This document shows positions 44,357 to 54,275 of a stretch of DNA of 64,000 nt, piece by piece; position 1 is the stretch's first letter; the number at the start of each line of letters is the position of its first letter. Position numbers and translations under genes: made by a program. Source of the DNA: Polaromonas sp. A23 (GTDB taxonomy: Bacteria > Pseudomonadota > Gammaproteobacteria > Burkholderiales > Burkholderiaceae_C); the NCBI RefSeq assembly GCF_002001015.1, contig NZ_MUNO01000045.1, forward strand, positions 124,001 through 188,000, written 5' to 3'. Below the pieces are notes generated by a model. That model worked only from the letters and a program-made list of their open reading frames with translations. It searched no databases and was not told the DNA's origin.

Positions 44357-45639
44357 TGCGAAGATCCCCGCTGGAAGAACAACGGCTGATACGGCCGCAG
44401 CACTAGGTCCTTGCTCACCATCACCCGCATCGGAAAGCCCGGCCGGATCGTCAGCGTAGGCTGGATGCTCATGTTGCGCTTCGTGATCTCTTGGCCGACT
44501 TGGTTCACCGTCTCCTGCGCGCTCTCACGCCCAGCGATGACAATCCGGTTGCCATCGGTGCGACTCTCAGGTGCCGCCAACTCGGCCCCGATGCCCAGCA
44601 GCGTGGACAGCGCAGCGCCGACCAGGATGCGGTCCCAATGCCAATCGACGCCATCCTCGAGCCCGGCGTTGCCCGCAGGGTCGATGCCGGGCAGACGGTC
44701 CAGCGCAACCGACGACGTGTCCGGAAGAATCAGCCGTGTCCACACCAGCAGCACACGCCGCTGGCCGAAGGCCACCTGGCTGTCGTAGCGGCCGATCAGG
44801 CGTGAGCCCTGTGGGATCAGCAGATGGCGGCCCGTGGCGGTGTCGTAAACCGCCTCGGACACGTTGGCGATGACCTGCCCCGGCAAATCGGAGTTGATCC
44901 CAGTCACCAGCGCAGCGGGGATGACGGTGCCTGCCATCACCTGGTAAGGCGACGCCGGCAACTGCAAGCTGCCGGGATTGCGCGTCGTCATGTCGCCTGC
45001 CTTCGCGATGAACGCATCCTTCTGATCCTGCCGGTTCTGCGCGGCCGTTGGATTTGATGGCTGCGCTGCTGGAGCCATGGTCCCCATCGGATTGAATGGC
45101 TGATTGCCCGAAGTCAATGCCGAAGGATCAACGGCGGCCTGCGCCGCACCCGGCTTCGGTCCGCCGCTGCTACCACCGCTTCGAAAAAACACCGAAGACC
45201 GCGCCGCCTCTTCAGCGGCAAGTCGCTCGGTCTGCGCGGGATCGACCCCGCCGCCCGGGGGACGTGTCTCCATCGGCTGCTGTGCCTTGACAATGGCCGG
45301 TCCCAGGTCTCCGGGTAGCGGCTCGCCCAGCACCGGTGGCCCGTGCTTCACGGTCGGCGGAATCCCGGCATAGTCCTTGGGCAACTGGTTCAGGTTCTCG
45401 GCGCGCGAGACGCGATCGACGTTGTACAACTCGGCGGCAGGATTACGCTGGCGCTTGTTCGACTGCAGCGACCACAGAGTGCCGCCAAGCACGGCGGCGG
45501 CCAGGGCGCCAGCACCGAGCGCCAGCATGCGGCGATTCAGGCGCGTGACAGGACGCGGCGAAGCGCGCAAGGCGACGGATTCGGGCGCGACCTTCGAGGC
45601 CGCGGTTGATGCCGTATCGGGCATGTCTGGCGTTCCCAT
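44353..45639 (-). CDS. trbI: TrbI, conjugal transfer T4SS protein (VirB10-like)
   Basis: This 428-residue inner-to-outer-membrane scaffold of the mating channel has a single TM helix near residues 32-48 and a long Pro-rich periplasmic linker. The C-terminal VirB10 beta-domain contains ATGRHLLIPQGSRLIGRYDSQ and ALDRLPGIDPAGN. The start at 45639 lies two bases after the trbG stop. Confidence 0.93.
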   Translation of the reverse strand: MGTPDMPDTASTAASKVAPESVALRASPRPVTRLNRRMLALGAGALAAAVLGGTLWSLQSNKRQRNPAAELYNVDRVSRAENLNQLPKDYAGIPPTVKHGPPVLGEPLPGDLGPAIVKAQQPMETRPPGGGVDPAQTERLAAEEAARSSVFFRSGGSSGGPKPGAAQAAVDPSALTSGNQPFNPMGTMAPAAQPSNPTAAQNRQDQKDAFIAKAGDMTTRNPGSLQLPASPYQVMAGTVIPAALVTGINSDLPGQVIANVSEAVYDTATGRHLLIPQGSRLIGRYDSQVAFGQRRVLLVWTRLILPDTSSVALDRLPGIDPAGNAGLEDGVDWHWDRILVGAALSTLLGIGAELAAPESRTDGNRIVIAGRESAQETVNQVGQEITKRNMSIQPTLTIRPGFPMRVMVSKDLVLRPYQPLFFQRGSSQ

Positions 45640-45641
45640 GC

Positions 45642-46652
45642 TCAGTTCCTCCGCGTGGCGCCCGAACTGACACCATCGGTGCGCTCGATGCGCACCACCT
45701 GCGCCTTGTCGCCGCCCAGTCGCAGTTCGGCAGCGCCGAACAGCCGGTCCACCACGTAGTACGGCGAGCGGAAGCGGTAGTTCACCAGCTGCCCATCCCC
45801 TCGCGCGCCAATCACGAACAAGGGCGGCAACTCGCCCTGCGCGATGCCGCCGGGGAACTGGATGTAGACGCGTTCGCCGTCGTCGAAGGCGCGCAGCGGC
45901 TTCCACGGCGGGCTGTCGCCGCTGACGGCATAGCGGAACCTGATCTGCTCCAGCGTCATCCCAGTTTCCACCGGCGCGCTGGCCTGAGCCTGATGCGCCT
46001 GCTTCTGCAGGGCCAGCATCCGGTCCTTCGGGTAGTCCCAGGACACCGAGGCCATCCAGGCTTGTGGCGTCGAGGAGAGTTCCAGCAGGTAGGTGCGACG
46101 GTTCGTCGTCACCACCAGGTTGGTTTTCAGGCCAACGCGCGTGGGCTTCACAAGGATGTTCACGCGCAGCGTCGCACCCGTCCCGCTGGCCGTATCGCCG
46201 ACGATCCAGCGGGCGGTATCGCCGGCCGAAACCGTCACCAACTCCTCGCCCTGCTGCAAGGCGATGACGGTCACACGCCCAGGGCTGGTGTAGACCTGAT
46301 ACAGCGCGCCATCGGCGTAGGGCCAGACCTGGATGGCGTTGACATAGCCCTCGCGTGTGGGCGCGATGCGCGCCTCCGCGTTGGCCCGGGAAACGCGCAG
46401 CTTCTCGTCCACGGGTTCCGGCTCCATCTTCGCCTCAGTCGCGTTCGGCAGCGCCTTCATCTGCTCGGGCAACGGCAAGGGCTTCGGCATTTCAACCACC
46501 TCGATAGGCTTCGGTGGTTCCGACAGCGGCTGCGCGGCAACGGCAACGGGCTCGTCCAGTGAGATCGTCGGCGGCGGCTTGCCCTGCGTGGCGCAACCAG
46601 CGAGGGTCAGCAAGATCAACGGCAGTACGGATCTACGGAAATGAGTATTCAT
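45642..46652 (-). CDS. trbG: TrbG, conjugal transfer lipoprotein (VirB9-like)
   Basis: This 336-residue protein has a lipobox (LTLAGC) at the N-terminus and an acidic/Pro-rich linker. The VirB9 domain carries YQVYTSPGRVTVIALQQGE and an RFRYAVSGD segment. It forms the outer-membrane core complex with TrbI. It overlaps trbF by ATGA. Confidence 0.93.
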   Translation of the reverse strand: MNTHFRRSVLPLILLTLAGCATQGKPPPTISLDEPVAVAAQPLSEPPKPIEVVEMPKPLPLPEQMKALPNATEAKMEPEPVDEKLRVSRANAEARIAPTREGYVNAIQVWPYADGALYQVYTSPGRVTVIALQQGEELVTVSAGDTARWIVGDTASGTGATLRVNILVKPTRVGLKTNLVVTTNRRTYLLELSSTPQAWMASVSWDYPKDRMLALQKQAHQAQASAPVETGMTLEQIRFRYAVSGDSPPWKPLRAFDDGERVYIQFPGGIAQGELPPLFVIGARGDGQLVNYRFRSPYYVVDRLFGAAELRLGGDKAQVVRIERTDGVSSGATRRN

Positions 46653-47362
46653 GGCTTTGTTCCTTTCATTGCATCGGTGGCTTCTAGTTCACGGCTCCAG
46701 GACAGGCCGTTGACGTAGATGCCGAGTGGGTTCTTGCGCAGGCGCTGTTCGGTGCGCGGCGGCTGCAGCACCACGGACAACACGGCCGTCCAGCGCTCCG
46801 TTCCCGAAGGCGAGCCGTTGGCATAGCTGCGCTCGATCCAGCGCACCTGGAAAGACGTGTCGCTGGCCCGCACAACGCTCGTCACCTCCACGGCCACCGA
46901 GCTTTGCCCGATGCGCGAGAACGGATCGTTCGCTCGCGCGTAGTCGTTCAAGGTGGCGGCACCGCGGTCCGTCGTGTACTCGTAGGCTTCGAGCCAGTTC
47001 TGCCGCACCACGATTGGGTCGATCGACAGCGAGCGCACGTCGGTGACGAAGCGCGCCAGGTGGTGCGCGATCTGCGCGTCGTTCGGCTTGTAGGGCGTGG
47101 CCGCTTCGCCGACCGCGCGCACCTGGCCGGCGTTGTCCACCTCTACGACGAAGGGCGTCACGATGGACTGGGCCGAGCGCCACACGAGGCCGCCGGCCAT
47201 CAGCAGCGCGAGCGACAGGCAACCGAAGGCCATTAGCCGCCAGTTCTTGGCCTGCACGCGCGCGCTGCCGATGCGCTGGTCCCAGACCTGCGCGGCGGCC
47301 TGGTAGGGAGTGACGGGCTCGGGCGTCTCCGAGTACCGCACCTGGGGTCGTTTGAATCGCAT
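46649..47362 (-). CDS. trbF: TrbF, conjugal transfer inner-membrane protein (VirB8-like)
   Basis: The 237-residue bitopic protein has a TM helix near residues 45-62 and a VirB8/NTF2-like periplasmic domain ending with a conserved NPLGIYVNGLSWSREL segment. It nucleates T4SS assembly. It lies 9 bp downstream of trbL. Confidence 0.92.
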   Translation of the reverse strand: MRFKRPQVRYSETPEPVTPYQAAAQVWDQRIGSARVQAKNWRLMAFGCLSLALLMAGGLVWRSAQSIVTPFVVEVDNAGQVRAVGEAATPYKPNDAQIAHHLARFVTDVRSLSIDPIVVRQNWLEAYEYTTDRGAATLNDYARANDPFSRIGQSSVAVEVTSVVRASDTSFQVRWIERSYANGSPSGTERWTAVLSVVLQPPRTEQRLRKNPLGIYVNGLSWSRELEATDAMKGTKP

Positions 47363-47371
47363 CTGGATCTC

Positions 47372-48739
47372 CTAAGAATTTGAGTCGTCGCGCAAGCTCG
47401 GGCTGGCGCCGCTGCCGCCGGCATCGCCCGAACGCAATGCATGCGCGGCCGTCGTTGCTGCATGCGTGATCTGCTGTTTGCGGCGCATCTGCTTGGCCCA
47501 TGCGGGCTCGGCCGCTGGCGTTCTCGATTCGCTTGCGTCCGTCGCCTTGGCTGACGCGGGTGCAGCGGCATCGGCGACAAAGTTCCCCACGCCGTCCTTA
47601 ACCGCCTTGGCGCCGGATGCCACGCGCTGACCCACGGCGCTGGCGCCGCTGCGTGCAACGTTGGCCAGGCCGGCGCCTGCCGCGCGCATGCCGCCTGCGC
47701 CCGATGCGGCGGCTCCGGCCTGATAAGCCGATTTCGCGCCGGTGGCCATTGAACTGACAGACCGCGCAGCGGCAGCGCCCCCGCCGATGGCAGCGCGCGC
47801 AGCACCAGGTGCCATGCGTGCCCCAGCAGCCACCGCCGAACCGGCTCCCGCCACGGCCGCGCCGCCGGCAACGGCCAGACCCGCAGCACCCAGCGCAGTC
47901 CCCACCGCCGCGCCTGCGCCAAGCTGCGGCGCACCAGACACCAGTCCGGTGGCAATGCCCGGCCCAAATATGCCCAACCCCAGCATCGCCAGCGAGGCCA
48001 GCATGATGACCAGCGCATGGTCGATGGACGGCTCGGTACCCGGCGGCACCGTGAACTCGGCGAACAGGCCAGTGCCGATTCCGACGATCACAGCCAGCAC
48101 CAGCACTTTGATTCCCGAAGACACCACATTGCCAAGCACCCGCTCAGCCAAGAAGGCCGTCTTGTTCCACAGCGCGAACGGCACCAGCACGAAGCCGGCG
48201 AGCGTGGTCAGCTTGAACTCGATCAGGGTGACGAAGAGCTGCACCGCGAGCACGAAGAAGCTCACGATCAACACCAGCCAAGCCAGGAACAGCACGGTGA
48301 TGACATCAAGATTTGCGAACACCTCCGGAAAACCCGTCAGATCACTGATCTGCCGCATGATCGGCGCGCCGGCCTCCACGCCCACCCGCGCCAGCCGGCC
48401 CGGCTGCAGCAACTCGCCCTGTGTCATCGACGAACCGGACGCCACCAGTCCGAGCCCGGCGAAGGACCGGAACACGATGCCCGACAGGCTGTTGAAGTTG
48501 TTCAGGATGAAGGCGAAGGCGCCGACATACAGCACCTTCTTGATCAGCTTGCCGATCACATCGTCGCCACCACCGCCGCTGGCATTGCTCATCGCCCAGA
48601 AGAGGCCTGCCAGCGTCATGTCGATCACGACCAGTGTGGCGGTCAGAAACCCCACCTCGCCGCCCAGCAGGCCGAACCCGGAATCGATGTAGCGCGAGAA
48701 GACGTCGAGGAAGCGGTCGATGACCGACAGGTCATTCAT
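47372..48739 (-). CDS. trbL: TrbL, conjugal transfer membrane protein (VirB6-like)
   Basis: The 455-residue protein has about six membrane helices in the first 260 residues (for example VIGKLIKKVLYVGAFAFIL). A long Ala/Gly-rich cytoplasmic tail follows, typical of P-type TrbL. It forms the inner-membrane DNA channel platform. Confidence 0.92.
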   Translation of the reverse strand: MNDLSVIDRFLDVFSRYIDSGFGLLGGEVGFLTATLVVIDMTLAGLFWAMSNASGGGGDDVIGKLIKKVLYVGAFAFILNNFNSLSGIVFRSFAGLGLVASGSSMTQGELLQPGRLARVGVEAGAPIMRQISDLTGFPEVFANLDVITVLFLAWLVLIVSFFVLAVQLFVTLIEFKLTTLAGFVLVPFALWNKTAFLAERVLGNVVSSGIKVLVLAVIVGIGTGLFAEFTVPPGTEPSIDHALVIMLASLAMLGLGIFGPGIATGLVSGAPQLGAGAAVGTALGAAGLAVAGGAAVAGAGSAVAAGARMAPGAARAAIGGGAAAARSVSSMATGAKSAYQAGAAASGAGGMRAAGAGLANVARSGASAVGQRVASGAKAVKDGVGNFVADAAAPASAKATDASESRTPAAEPAWAKQMRRKQQITHAATTAAHALRSGDAGGSGASPSLRDDSNS

Positions 48740-48742
48740 CGT

Positions 48743-49024
48743 TCAGTCCTTGGCAGCTGGTGCTGACGCCGCGGGTGCCTGCGCCTGCGGTGTGTGTTTC
48801 GGCCCACCGCTGCCGAAGAAGCGCCGACGCGTGGCCTCGGCCACGGCATTGCACTGGTCGTCACCGACCTTGGCGTGGTCGGCCTTGCACTGCGCGCGCA
48901 ATTCCGTCAGGCGCTCGGGATTGGCTACCAGCGACTCGACGGACTCGATGGGCGCAGGTTTGCTGCAAGCGACCAGCAACATGGCTGCGACAGCGGCCAG
49001 GATCATGCTTAAGAGCTGTTTCAT
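48743..49024 (-). CDS. Entry-exclusion-type lipoprotein (EexN/TrbK-like)
   Basis: The 93-residue lipoprotein has signal LAAVAAMLLVAC and a short conserved Cys pair (RAQCKADHAKVGDDQC). The EexN family is placed between trbJ and trbL in these elements. Such proteins stop redundant mating with cells that already carry the element. Confidence 0.78.
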   Translation of the reverse strand: MKQLLSMILAAVAAMLLVACSKPAPIESVESLVANPERLTELRAQCKADHAKVGDDQCNAVAEATRRRFFGSGGPKHTPQAQAPAASAPAAKD

Positions 49025-49035
49025 GGTCGCTCCCC

Positions 49036-49764
49036 TCAGTTGCCGTAGAAGTTGACCGTGTAGGGCGTGTACGGGGTGCCATCGCCCTGGAAGCGCCGAC
49101 GAACTTCGTGCGCGCGCTCCTGCACCGCCACCTGCCGCGCCTGCTCCAGCGCCGCGGCTCGGTCCTGCGTGATCTGGAGCTGCTGCGCTTGCATGGCTTG
49201 GCGCGACTGCAAGGCCAGCAACTGGTTCGTCGCCTGCATTGCCTGTAAGGCACCGACGGCCGACTGGCTGCGGTTCACCAGGTCGGTCAAGGTCCGTTCG
49301 TCCGACGTGAAGTTCTGCACCGCTTGGGACTGCACCTTGGTCGCGGTGCGCAGTGCTTCGAGCGAATGGGTCCAGCGCGTGCGCGCATCGGTCGCCATCT
49401 GCGTGCCCGAGACCGCTGCCGAATACGATTCGGGATATAGCCGACGGAAATCCGTCTCCATCTGCGCGACGTTGAAGGCCAGGCCCTGTCCCTGCTGGAT
49501 CAGCTGGTTCGTCGCCGACAAGGCGGCGCGCAGCTCTCCCAGCGCGCTGAAATTCAGGCTCGTCAGATTGCGCGCCTGGTTCGTCAGCATCTGCGCCTCG
49601 TTCTGCAGCTGGCGGATCTGGTTGTTGATCTGCTCCAGCGTGCGCGCGGCCGTGAGGATGTTCTGCGAATAGTTCGAGGGATCGAAGACGATCCACTGCG
49701 CGTGTGCGGCAGGCCCAAGTGCGATCAGCGATGCCGCCGCGGCGGCGAGAAAGTGCTCTTTCAT
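49036..49764 (-). CDS. trbJ: TrbJ, conjugal transfer protein (VirB5-like)
   Basis: The 242-residue exported coiled-coil protein has a signal peptide ending at GPAAHAQ. The body is mostly helical and Gln-rich (LEQINNQIRQLQNEAQML), and it ends in YTVNFYGN. It is thought to be a pilus-tip or assembly factor. The start overlaps the trbE stop. Confidence 0.9.
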   Translation of the reverse strand: MKEHFLAAAAASLIALGPAAHAQWIVFDPSNYSQNILTAARTLEQINNQIRQLQNEAQMLTNQARNLTSLNFSALGELRAALSATNQLIQQGQGLAFNVAQMETDFRRLYPESYSAAVSGTQMATDARTRWTHSLEALRTATKVQSQAVQNFTSDERTLTDLVNRSQSAVGALQAMQATNQLLALQSRQAMQAQQLQITQDRAAALEQARQVAVQERAHEVRRRFQGDGTPYTPYTVNFYGN

Positions 49765-52199
49765 GGCGAGTTCTCCTGAGGTGATGAAGGGAAGGACGGA
49801 AACGATGGGATGAGGTCCGCAGCCCATTCCAGACCGCGATGGCGCAGCCAAGCTGCGGCGAATTCCGGAGAGTTGCCGGCACCGGACACGGCATCGATGG
49901 CTCGTTGGTCTTCCGGTGTGGACGCACCGGCGAAGGCCAGCGCTACCGACCCGAGCCCGAGGTCGAAGACGCGGTTGCCCAGCCGAGACTGGTAGTAGTA
50001 GTCCCGCTTGGGCTGTGCGGTCGCGACGATCTCGATCTGCCGGCTGTTGAGTCCAAAGCCTTCGTAGATCACCCGAATCTGCGGCTCGGTCGCCTGCGGG
50101 TTTGGCAGGAAGATGCGGCTCGCGCAGCTTTCCACGATGGCCGGGGCGATGGTCGAGTCCTTGATGTCCGCCAGGGACTGCGTAGCGAAGATCACCGAGA
50201 CGTTCTTCTTGCGCAGCGTCTTGAGCCACTGGCGGATGCGCGAGGCGAACACCGGGTCGTCCAGGAACAGCCAGGCCTCATCCAGGATCAGCAACGTGGG
50301 CGCACCATCGAAGCGCTCGTCGAAGTGGGCGAACAGGTAGCCCAGAACCGCCAGCACTGCGGCCTTGCTGTGCATCAGCTCCTCCATCTCGAAGCCCTGC
50401 ACGGAGGCAGCGCCAAGCCGATCGGCGTCGGCGTCAAGCAGCTTGCCGTGGGCACCACCGAGCACGTAGGGCTGCAGGGCCTGCCGCAATGCGTTGGACT
50501 GCAGAAGGACCGACAAGCCAGTCATGGTGCGCTGCTCGAGCGGCGCGCTGGCAAGGCTGCTCAGCGCCGACCAGACGGCGTCCTTCTCAGGTGGGCCGAC
50601 GGCGACGCCTTCCTGAAGCAAGCGCCCTTCGATCCACTCGGCCGCCCAGGCGCGATAGCCCTCCCGGTCGATACGTGCTAGCGGCTGGAACGCAATGGCG
50701 CCGTCGGTGCCGAGGTCGTAGTGCTCGCCACCGAGCCCGAGGATGGTGGCCCGCATCGAACGCCCCATGTCGAACGCGAAGATGCGCGAACCCGGGTAGC
50801 GGCGGAACTGCATCGCAAGGGTCGCGAGCAGCACCGACTTGCCCATGCCCGTCGGTCCCACGATCAGCGTGTGGCCCACGTCGCCAATGTGCGTGACCAG
50901 ACGGAACGGCGTCGCACCATCGGTGCGGGTGACGATCAATGGCGGACCATCGAGATGCGCATTGCGCTCCGGCCCCGCCCACACGGCCGAAACCGGCATC
51001 ATGTGCGCGAGGTTCAGAGTCGAGACGATGGGTTGACGGACGTTGGCGTAGGCGTGGCCCGGTACCGACGACAGCCAGGCATCGACTGCGTTCAAGGTCT
51101 CGGGTATGGTGACGAAGCCCCTGCCCTGGATGGCTCGCTCCACTGCGCGCAGCTTTTCGTCGGCCGCCGTGGCGTCGGAGTCGAGTACCGACACTGTGGC
51201 TGTGACGTAGCCGAAGGCCACTTGGTCGCCGCCCAGTTCCTGCAGCGCCGCGTCGGCGTCCGATGCCTTGTTCGATGCATCGGAGTCCACCAGCGGACTC
51301 TCCTGCTGGAAGATCGTCTCGCGCAGCAGCGCGACAATGTTCTTGCGCTTGGCAAACCACTGGCGCCGCAGGCGGCGCAACTCCTTCTCGGATTCAGCCT
51401 TGTCGAGGCAGAGGAAGCGCGTGCTCCAACGATAGGCAAAGCCCAGACGATTCAGATCGTCCAGCAAACCCGGCCAAGTCGAGGTCGGAAAGCCTCGGAC
51501 GGACAACACCCGAAGGTGCTGACTCCCCAGCATTGGCGCCAGACCGCCCACCAACGGTTGATCGGCCAGCAGCGCATCCAGGTGCATGGCGACCTCGGGC
51601 ACGGCCACCGTATGCCGGCGCGTGGATACGCAGCCGTGCAGGTAGGTCAAGGTCTGCGCGTCGTCCAGCCACGAGATCTCCGGCATTACGCCGTCGAGCA
51701 GACCGAAGAGGCGTTCGGTCTCCGACACGAAGGCTTGGAGCCGCTCGCGCCAATCCACGCCTTCGGACCGGTGGTTCTCATAAAGCATCCGGGCGGCACG
51801 GGCCGTCGATTCCTCAGGCGGCAGGTAGAGCAGCGTCAGGTGGAAGCTGCTTTCGAAGTGGCTGGCGTCCGCCGCGAAGGAGGCGCGACGCTCTTCGTCG
51901 ACCAGCCAGGACAGCGGCTCCGGAAAATCCGAATCGGGATAATCGGCCGCTTCGCGCCGCTCCGCGTCAACGAACAAGGCCCAGCCGGAGCCCAGCCGCC
52001 GCAGCGCGTTGTTTAGCCGCGCCGATATGGCGACCAGTTCGCCCTGCGTCGCGCTGTCCAAATCCGGCCCGCGGAACTGTGCCGTGCGCTGGAACGAGCC
52101 ATCCTTGTTCAGCACGACGCCCGGCGCCACTAGCCCGGCCCACGGGAGCCAGTCGGCCAGCAGCGCCGGACGATTGCGGTATTCGGTGAGGTTCAACAC
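49761..52199 (-). CDS. trbE: TrbE, conjugal transfer ATPase (VirB4-like)
   Basis: The 812-residue hexameric ATPase powers the secretion channel. Walker A is VGPTGMGKSVLLATL and Walker B is LLILDEAWLFL. The N-terminal CagE/TrbE domain is complete. The start is set at GTG 52199 (VLNLTEYRNRP), the usual N-terminus, since no ATG lies in range and GAGGT precedes it. Confidence 0.93.
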   Translation of the reverse strand: MLNLTEYRNRPALLADWLPWAGLVAPGVVLNKDGSFQRTAQFRGPDLDSATQGELVAISARLNNALRRLGSGWALFVDAERREAADYPDSDFPEPLSWLVDEERRASFAADASHFESSFHLTLLYLPPEESTARAARMLYENHRSEGVDWRERLQAFVSETERLFGLLDGVMPEISWLDDAQTLTYLHGCVSTRRHTVAVPEVAMHLDALLADQPLVGGLAPMLGSQHLRVLSVRGFPTSTWPGLLDDLNRLGFAYRWSTRFLCLDKAESEKELRRLRRQWFAKRKNIVALLRETIFQQESPLVDSDASNKASDADAALQELGGDQVAFGYVTATVSVLDSDATAADEKLRAVERAIQGRGFVTIPETLNAVDAWLSSVPGHAYANVRQPIVSTLNLAHMMPVSAVWAGPERNAHLDGPPLIVTRTDGATPFRLVTHIGDVGHTLIVGPTGMGKSVLLATLAMQFRRYPGSRIFAFDMGRSMRATILGLGGEHYDLGTDGAIAFQPLARIDREGYRAWAAEWIEGRLLQEGVAVGPPEKDAVWSALSSLASAPLEQRTMTGLSVLLQSNALRQALQPYVLGGAHGKLLDADADRLGAASVQGFEMEELMHSKAAVLAVLGYLFAHFDERFDGAPTLLILDEAWLFLDDPVFASRIRQWLKTLRKKNVSVIFATQSLADIKDSTIAPAIVESCASRIFLPNPQATEPQIRVIYEGFGLNSRQIEIVATAQPKRDYYYQSRLGNRVFDLGLGSVALAFAGASTPEDQRAIDAVSGAGNSPEFAAAWLRHRGLEWAADLIPSFPSFPSSPQENSP

Positions 52200-52206
52200 G
52201 GTGACC

Positions 52207-52479
52207 TCACACGTCCAGCAGCTGCCGGTGCTTGATGTGTCGCGCGAAGACCAGCATGAACTGCGGGTCCGAACGCGCACCCCAGACAGCCAGCGAGTGC
52301 CCAACGATCCACAACACGAGACCGGGCAGCCAGAGCTGTAGCCCTACGCCGACGGCAGCGGCTAGCGTGCCGGTGGCAATCGCCACGGTGCGTGGGGCAC
52401 CGCCCAGCAGGATCGGTTCGGTCAGCGACCGGTGCAGCGGCACCTCGAATCCGGCCAGGCTTCCGGTAGCGGTGCTCAT
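52207..52479 (-). CDS. trbD: TrbD, conjugal transfer protein (VirB3-like)
   Basis: This 90-residue protein has two membrane helices (TLAAAVGVGLQLWLPGLVLW) after the conserved FEVPLHRSLTEPILLGG start. It ends in the FARHIKHRQLLDV segment typical of TrbD. It is coupled to trbC by ATGA. Confidence 0.92.
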   Translation of the reverse strand: MSTATGSLAGFEVPLHRSLTEPILLGGAPRTVAIATGTLAAAVGVGLQLWLPGLVLWIVGHSLAVWGARSDPQFMLVFARHIKHRQLLDV

Positions 52480-52808
52480 GCCAGCACCGCCCCGCCCGTG
52501 AAGCTGAAGAAGGTCAGGAAGAAGCTGGACGCGGCGAAGGCGATCGACAGACCAAACACGATCTGGATCAGCTTGCGGAAGCCGCCACTGGTGTCGCCGA
52601 AGGCCAGCGCGAGGCCGGTGGCGATGATGACGATCACCGCGATGATGCGCGCCACCGGTCCCTGAATGGATTCGAGCACCGATTGCAGCGGCGCCTCCCA
52701 GGGCATATTGGAGCCGGCTGCATGCGCGGGTAGTGCCACGGCGAGCAACAGCGCCGCTGCAGCGACGAAGTGCAAAAGCGGTTTTACGGAACGGCGTGAA
52801 TGTGTCAT
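52476..52808 (-). CDS. trbC: TrbC, conjugal pilin (VirB2-like)
   Basis: The 110-residue pre-pilin has a long signal peptide ending at PAHA, then two hydrophobic helices joined by a short loop with GDTSGGFRK, as in P-type pilins. IncP TrbC is cyclised by the TraF protease encoded at 60055. Confidence 0.92.
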   Translation of the reverse strand: MTHSRRSVKPLLHFVAAAALLLAVALPAHAAGSNMPWEAPLQSVLESIQGPVARIIAVIVIIATGLALAFGDTSGGFRKLIQIVFGLSIAFAASSFFLTFFSFTGGAVLA

Positions 52809-53821
52809 GACGGGTCTCCTGTGATGGAAGGGTTGGACGAAGGAAGGGTCGGGAAAGAAGACAGCTCGGTATCGAGCTGATAGCCATGGCTGTCGTGGCC
52901 GATGACACGCGCGATCTCGCGCACGCGGCGCGCCCGGCCGCGGCCGGCGATGAAGACGATCACGTTGACTGCCTCGGCGATCAGGGCACGCGGCACGGTC
53001 ACGCTGACCTCCTGCACCAGTTGCTCCAGCCGCGTGAGCGCACCGTGCGCCGAGCCGGCATGCACGGTTGCAATGCCGCCGGGGTGTCCGGTGCCCCAGG
53101 CTTTGAGCAGGTCGAGTGCCTCGGAACCGCGCACCTCGCCGACGACGATGCGATCCGGACGCAGCCGCAAGGTGGCGCGTACCAGGTCGGCCATCGTGCT
53201 CACGCCCGGCTCGGTACGCATGCCCACGTGGTCGTCGGAACGGCACTGCAGCTCCACCGTGTCCTCGAGGATCAGCACACGGTCGCGCGTCTCGGCGATC
53301 TCGTCGAGCAAGGCATTGGCCAGCGTGGTTTTGCCGGTGCTGGTGCCGCCCGCCACGACGATGTTCAGGCGCTCGCGCACTGCGCGGCGCAGGAACGCCG
53401 CCTGATCCTCGGTCATCACGCCATCTGCTACGTAGTGCGCCAGCGTCATGATGCGCAGTGCCCGCTTTCGGATCGCGAACGATGGCGCGCGCACGACGGG
53501 CGGTAGGACGCCCAGGAAGCGTTCTCCGGTTTCGGGCAACTCTGCCGACAGGATCGGTGCGCCCGCATGCACCTCGGTGCGCACGTGCGCGGCCACCAGC
53601 CGGATGATTCGTTCGGCCACGGCGGGCGGCAGCGCCGCGCCGGTGGCTTCGCGGCCCGTGCCCAGGCGGTCCACCCATAGCGAGCCGTCCGGGTTCAGCA
53701 GGACTTCGACGACCTCGGGGTCCTCCAACGCTGCCGCGATCTCCGGCCCCATGGCCGTGCGCAGCATGCGGATGCGCCGCTCCAACGAGGCGTCCATGGC
53801 GTTCGGCTCAAGCAGATTCAC
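52805..53821 (-). CDS. trbB: TrbB, conjugal transfer ATPase (VirB11-like)
   Basis: The 338-residue secretion ATPase has Walker A GGTSTGKTTLANAL, an Asp box (ILEDTVELQ) and a His box (HPGGIATVHAG). The start is GTG 53821 because AGGAGG lies six bases upstream. That overlaps the CopG gene end by 14 bases. Confidence 0.93.
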   Translation of the reverse strand: MNLLEPNAMDASLERRIRMLRTAMGPEIAAALEDPEVVEVLLNPDGSLWVDRLGTGREATGAALPPAVAERIIRLVAAHVRTEVHAGAPILSAELPETGERFLGVLPPVVRAPSFAIRKRALRIMTLAHYVADGVMTEDQAAFLRRAVRERLNIVVAGGTSTGKTTLANALLDEIAETRDRVLILEDTVELQCRSDDHVGMRTEPGVSTMADLVRATLRLRPDRIVVGEVRGSEALDLLKAWGTGHPGGIATVHAGSAHGALTRLEQLVQEVSVTVPRALIAEAVNVIVFIAGRGRARRVREIARVIGHDSHGYQLDTELSSFPTLPSSNPSITGDPS

Positions 53822-54275
53822 TATGAACCTCCTGAGATTCGGTGCCTGAACCCACTTGGGCTGCTTCCGCAGGTTCGATGTCCTCATGGACCTCCCGCAC
53901 CAGGCTGCGCCCGCGCTGGATGTGGCGCGCGAGCTGTTCAATGAACTGCGTATAGCGGGCCCTGCCCTGTGCGCGCGCCGCGTCCTGCTGGCCCTCGGGC
54001 ACCGGCAGCGAGACCGTCAGGAAGTAGCGGACGTAGAGGGCTGTCGTCTCAATCAGCACGTTCTGGTCACGCTCCAGACGGTCGAACTGGCGCGAGAGCC
54101 GGTCCAGGCGCTTGGCGATGGCCGCCTCGCGCTGGTCCTCGCCGTCCGGCGAAAGGAACGAGGCCAGCGCGGCGGCGATCACGGCGGACTTCGACACGCC
54201 CTTGTGCACCGCGACCTGGTCCAGCCGTTTCGCGTGCTCTGGCTCGATGAAGATATTCAGGCGGGCGCGGGTCAT
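53808..54275 (-). CDS. CopG/ribbon-helix-helix-type protein of the tra region
   Basis: This 155-residue protein starts with an RHH fold (ARLNIFIEPEHAKRLDQVAVHKGVSK, broken by its turn) and continues into a coiled coil (RLDRLSRQFDRLERDQ) and a membrane-like segment. It is the usual gene between traG and trbB in this element family and probably autoregulates the trb genes. It is coupled to traG by ATGA. Confidence 0.85.
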   Translation of the reverse strand: MTRARLNIFIEPEHAKRLDQVAVHKGVSKSAVIAAALASFLSPDGEDQREAAIAKRLDRLSRQFDRLERDQNVLIETTALYVRYFLTVSLPVPEGQQDAARAQGRARYTQFIEQLARHIQRGRSLVREVHEDIEPAEAAQVGSGTESQEVHSESA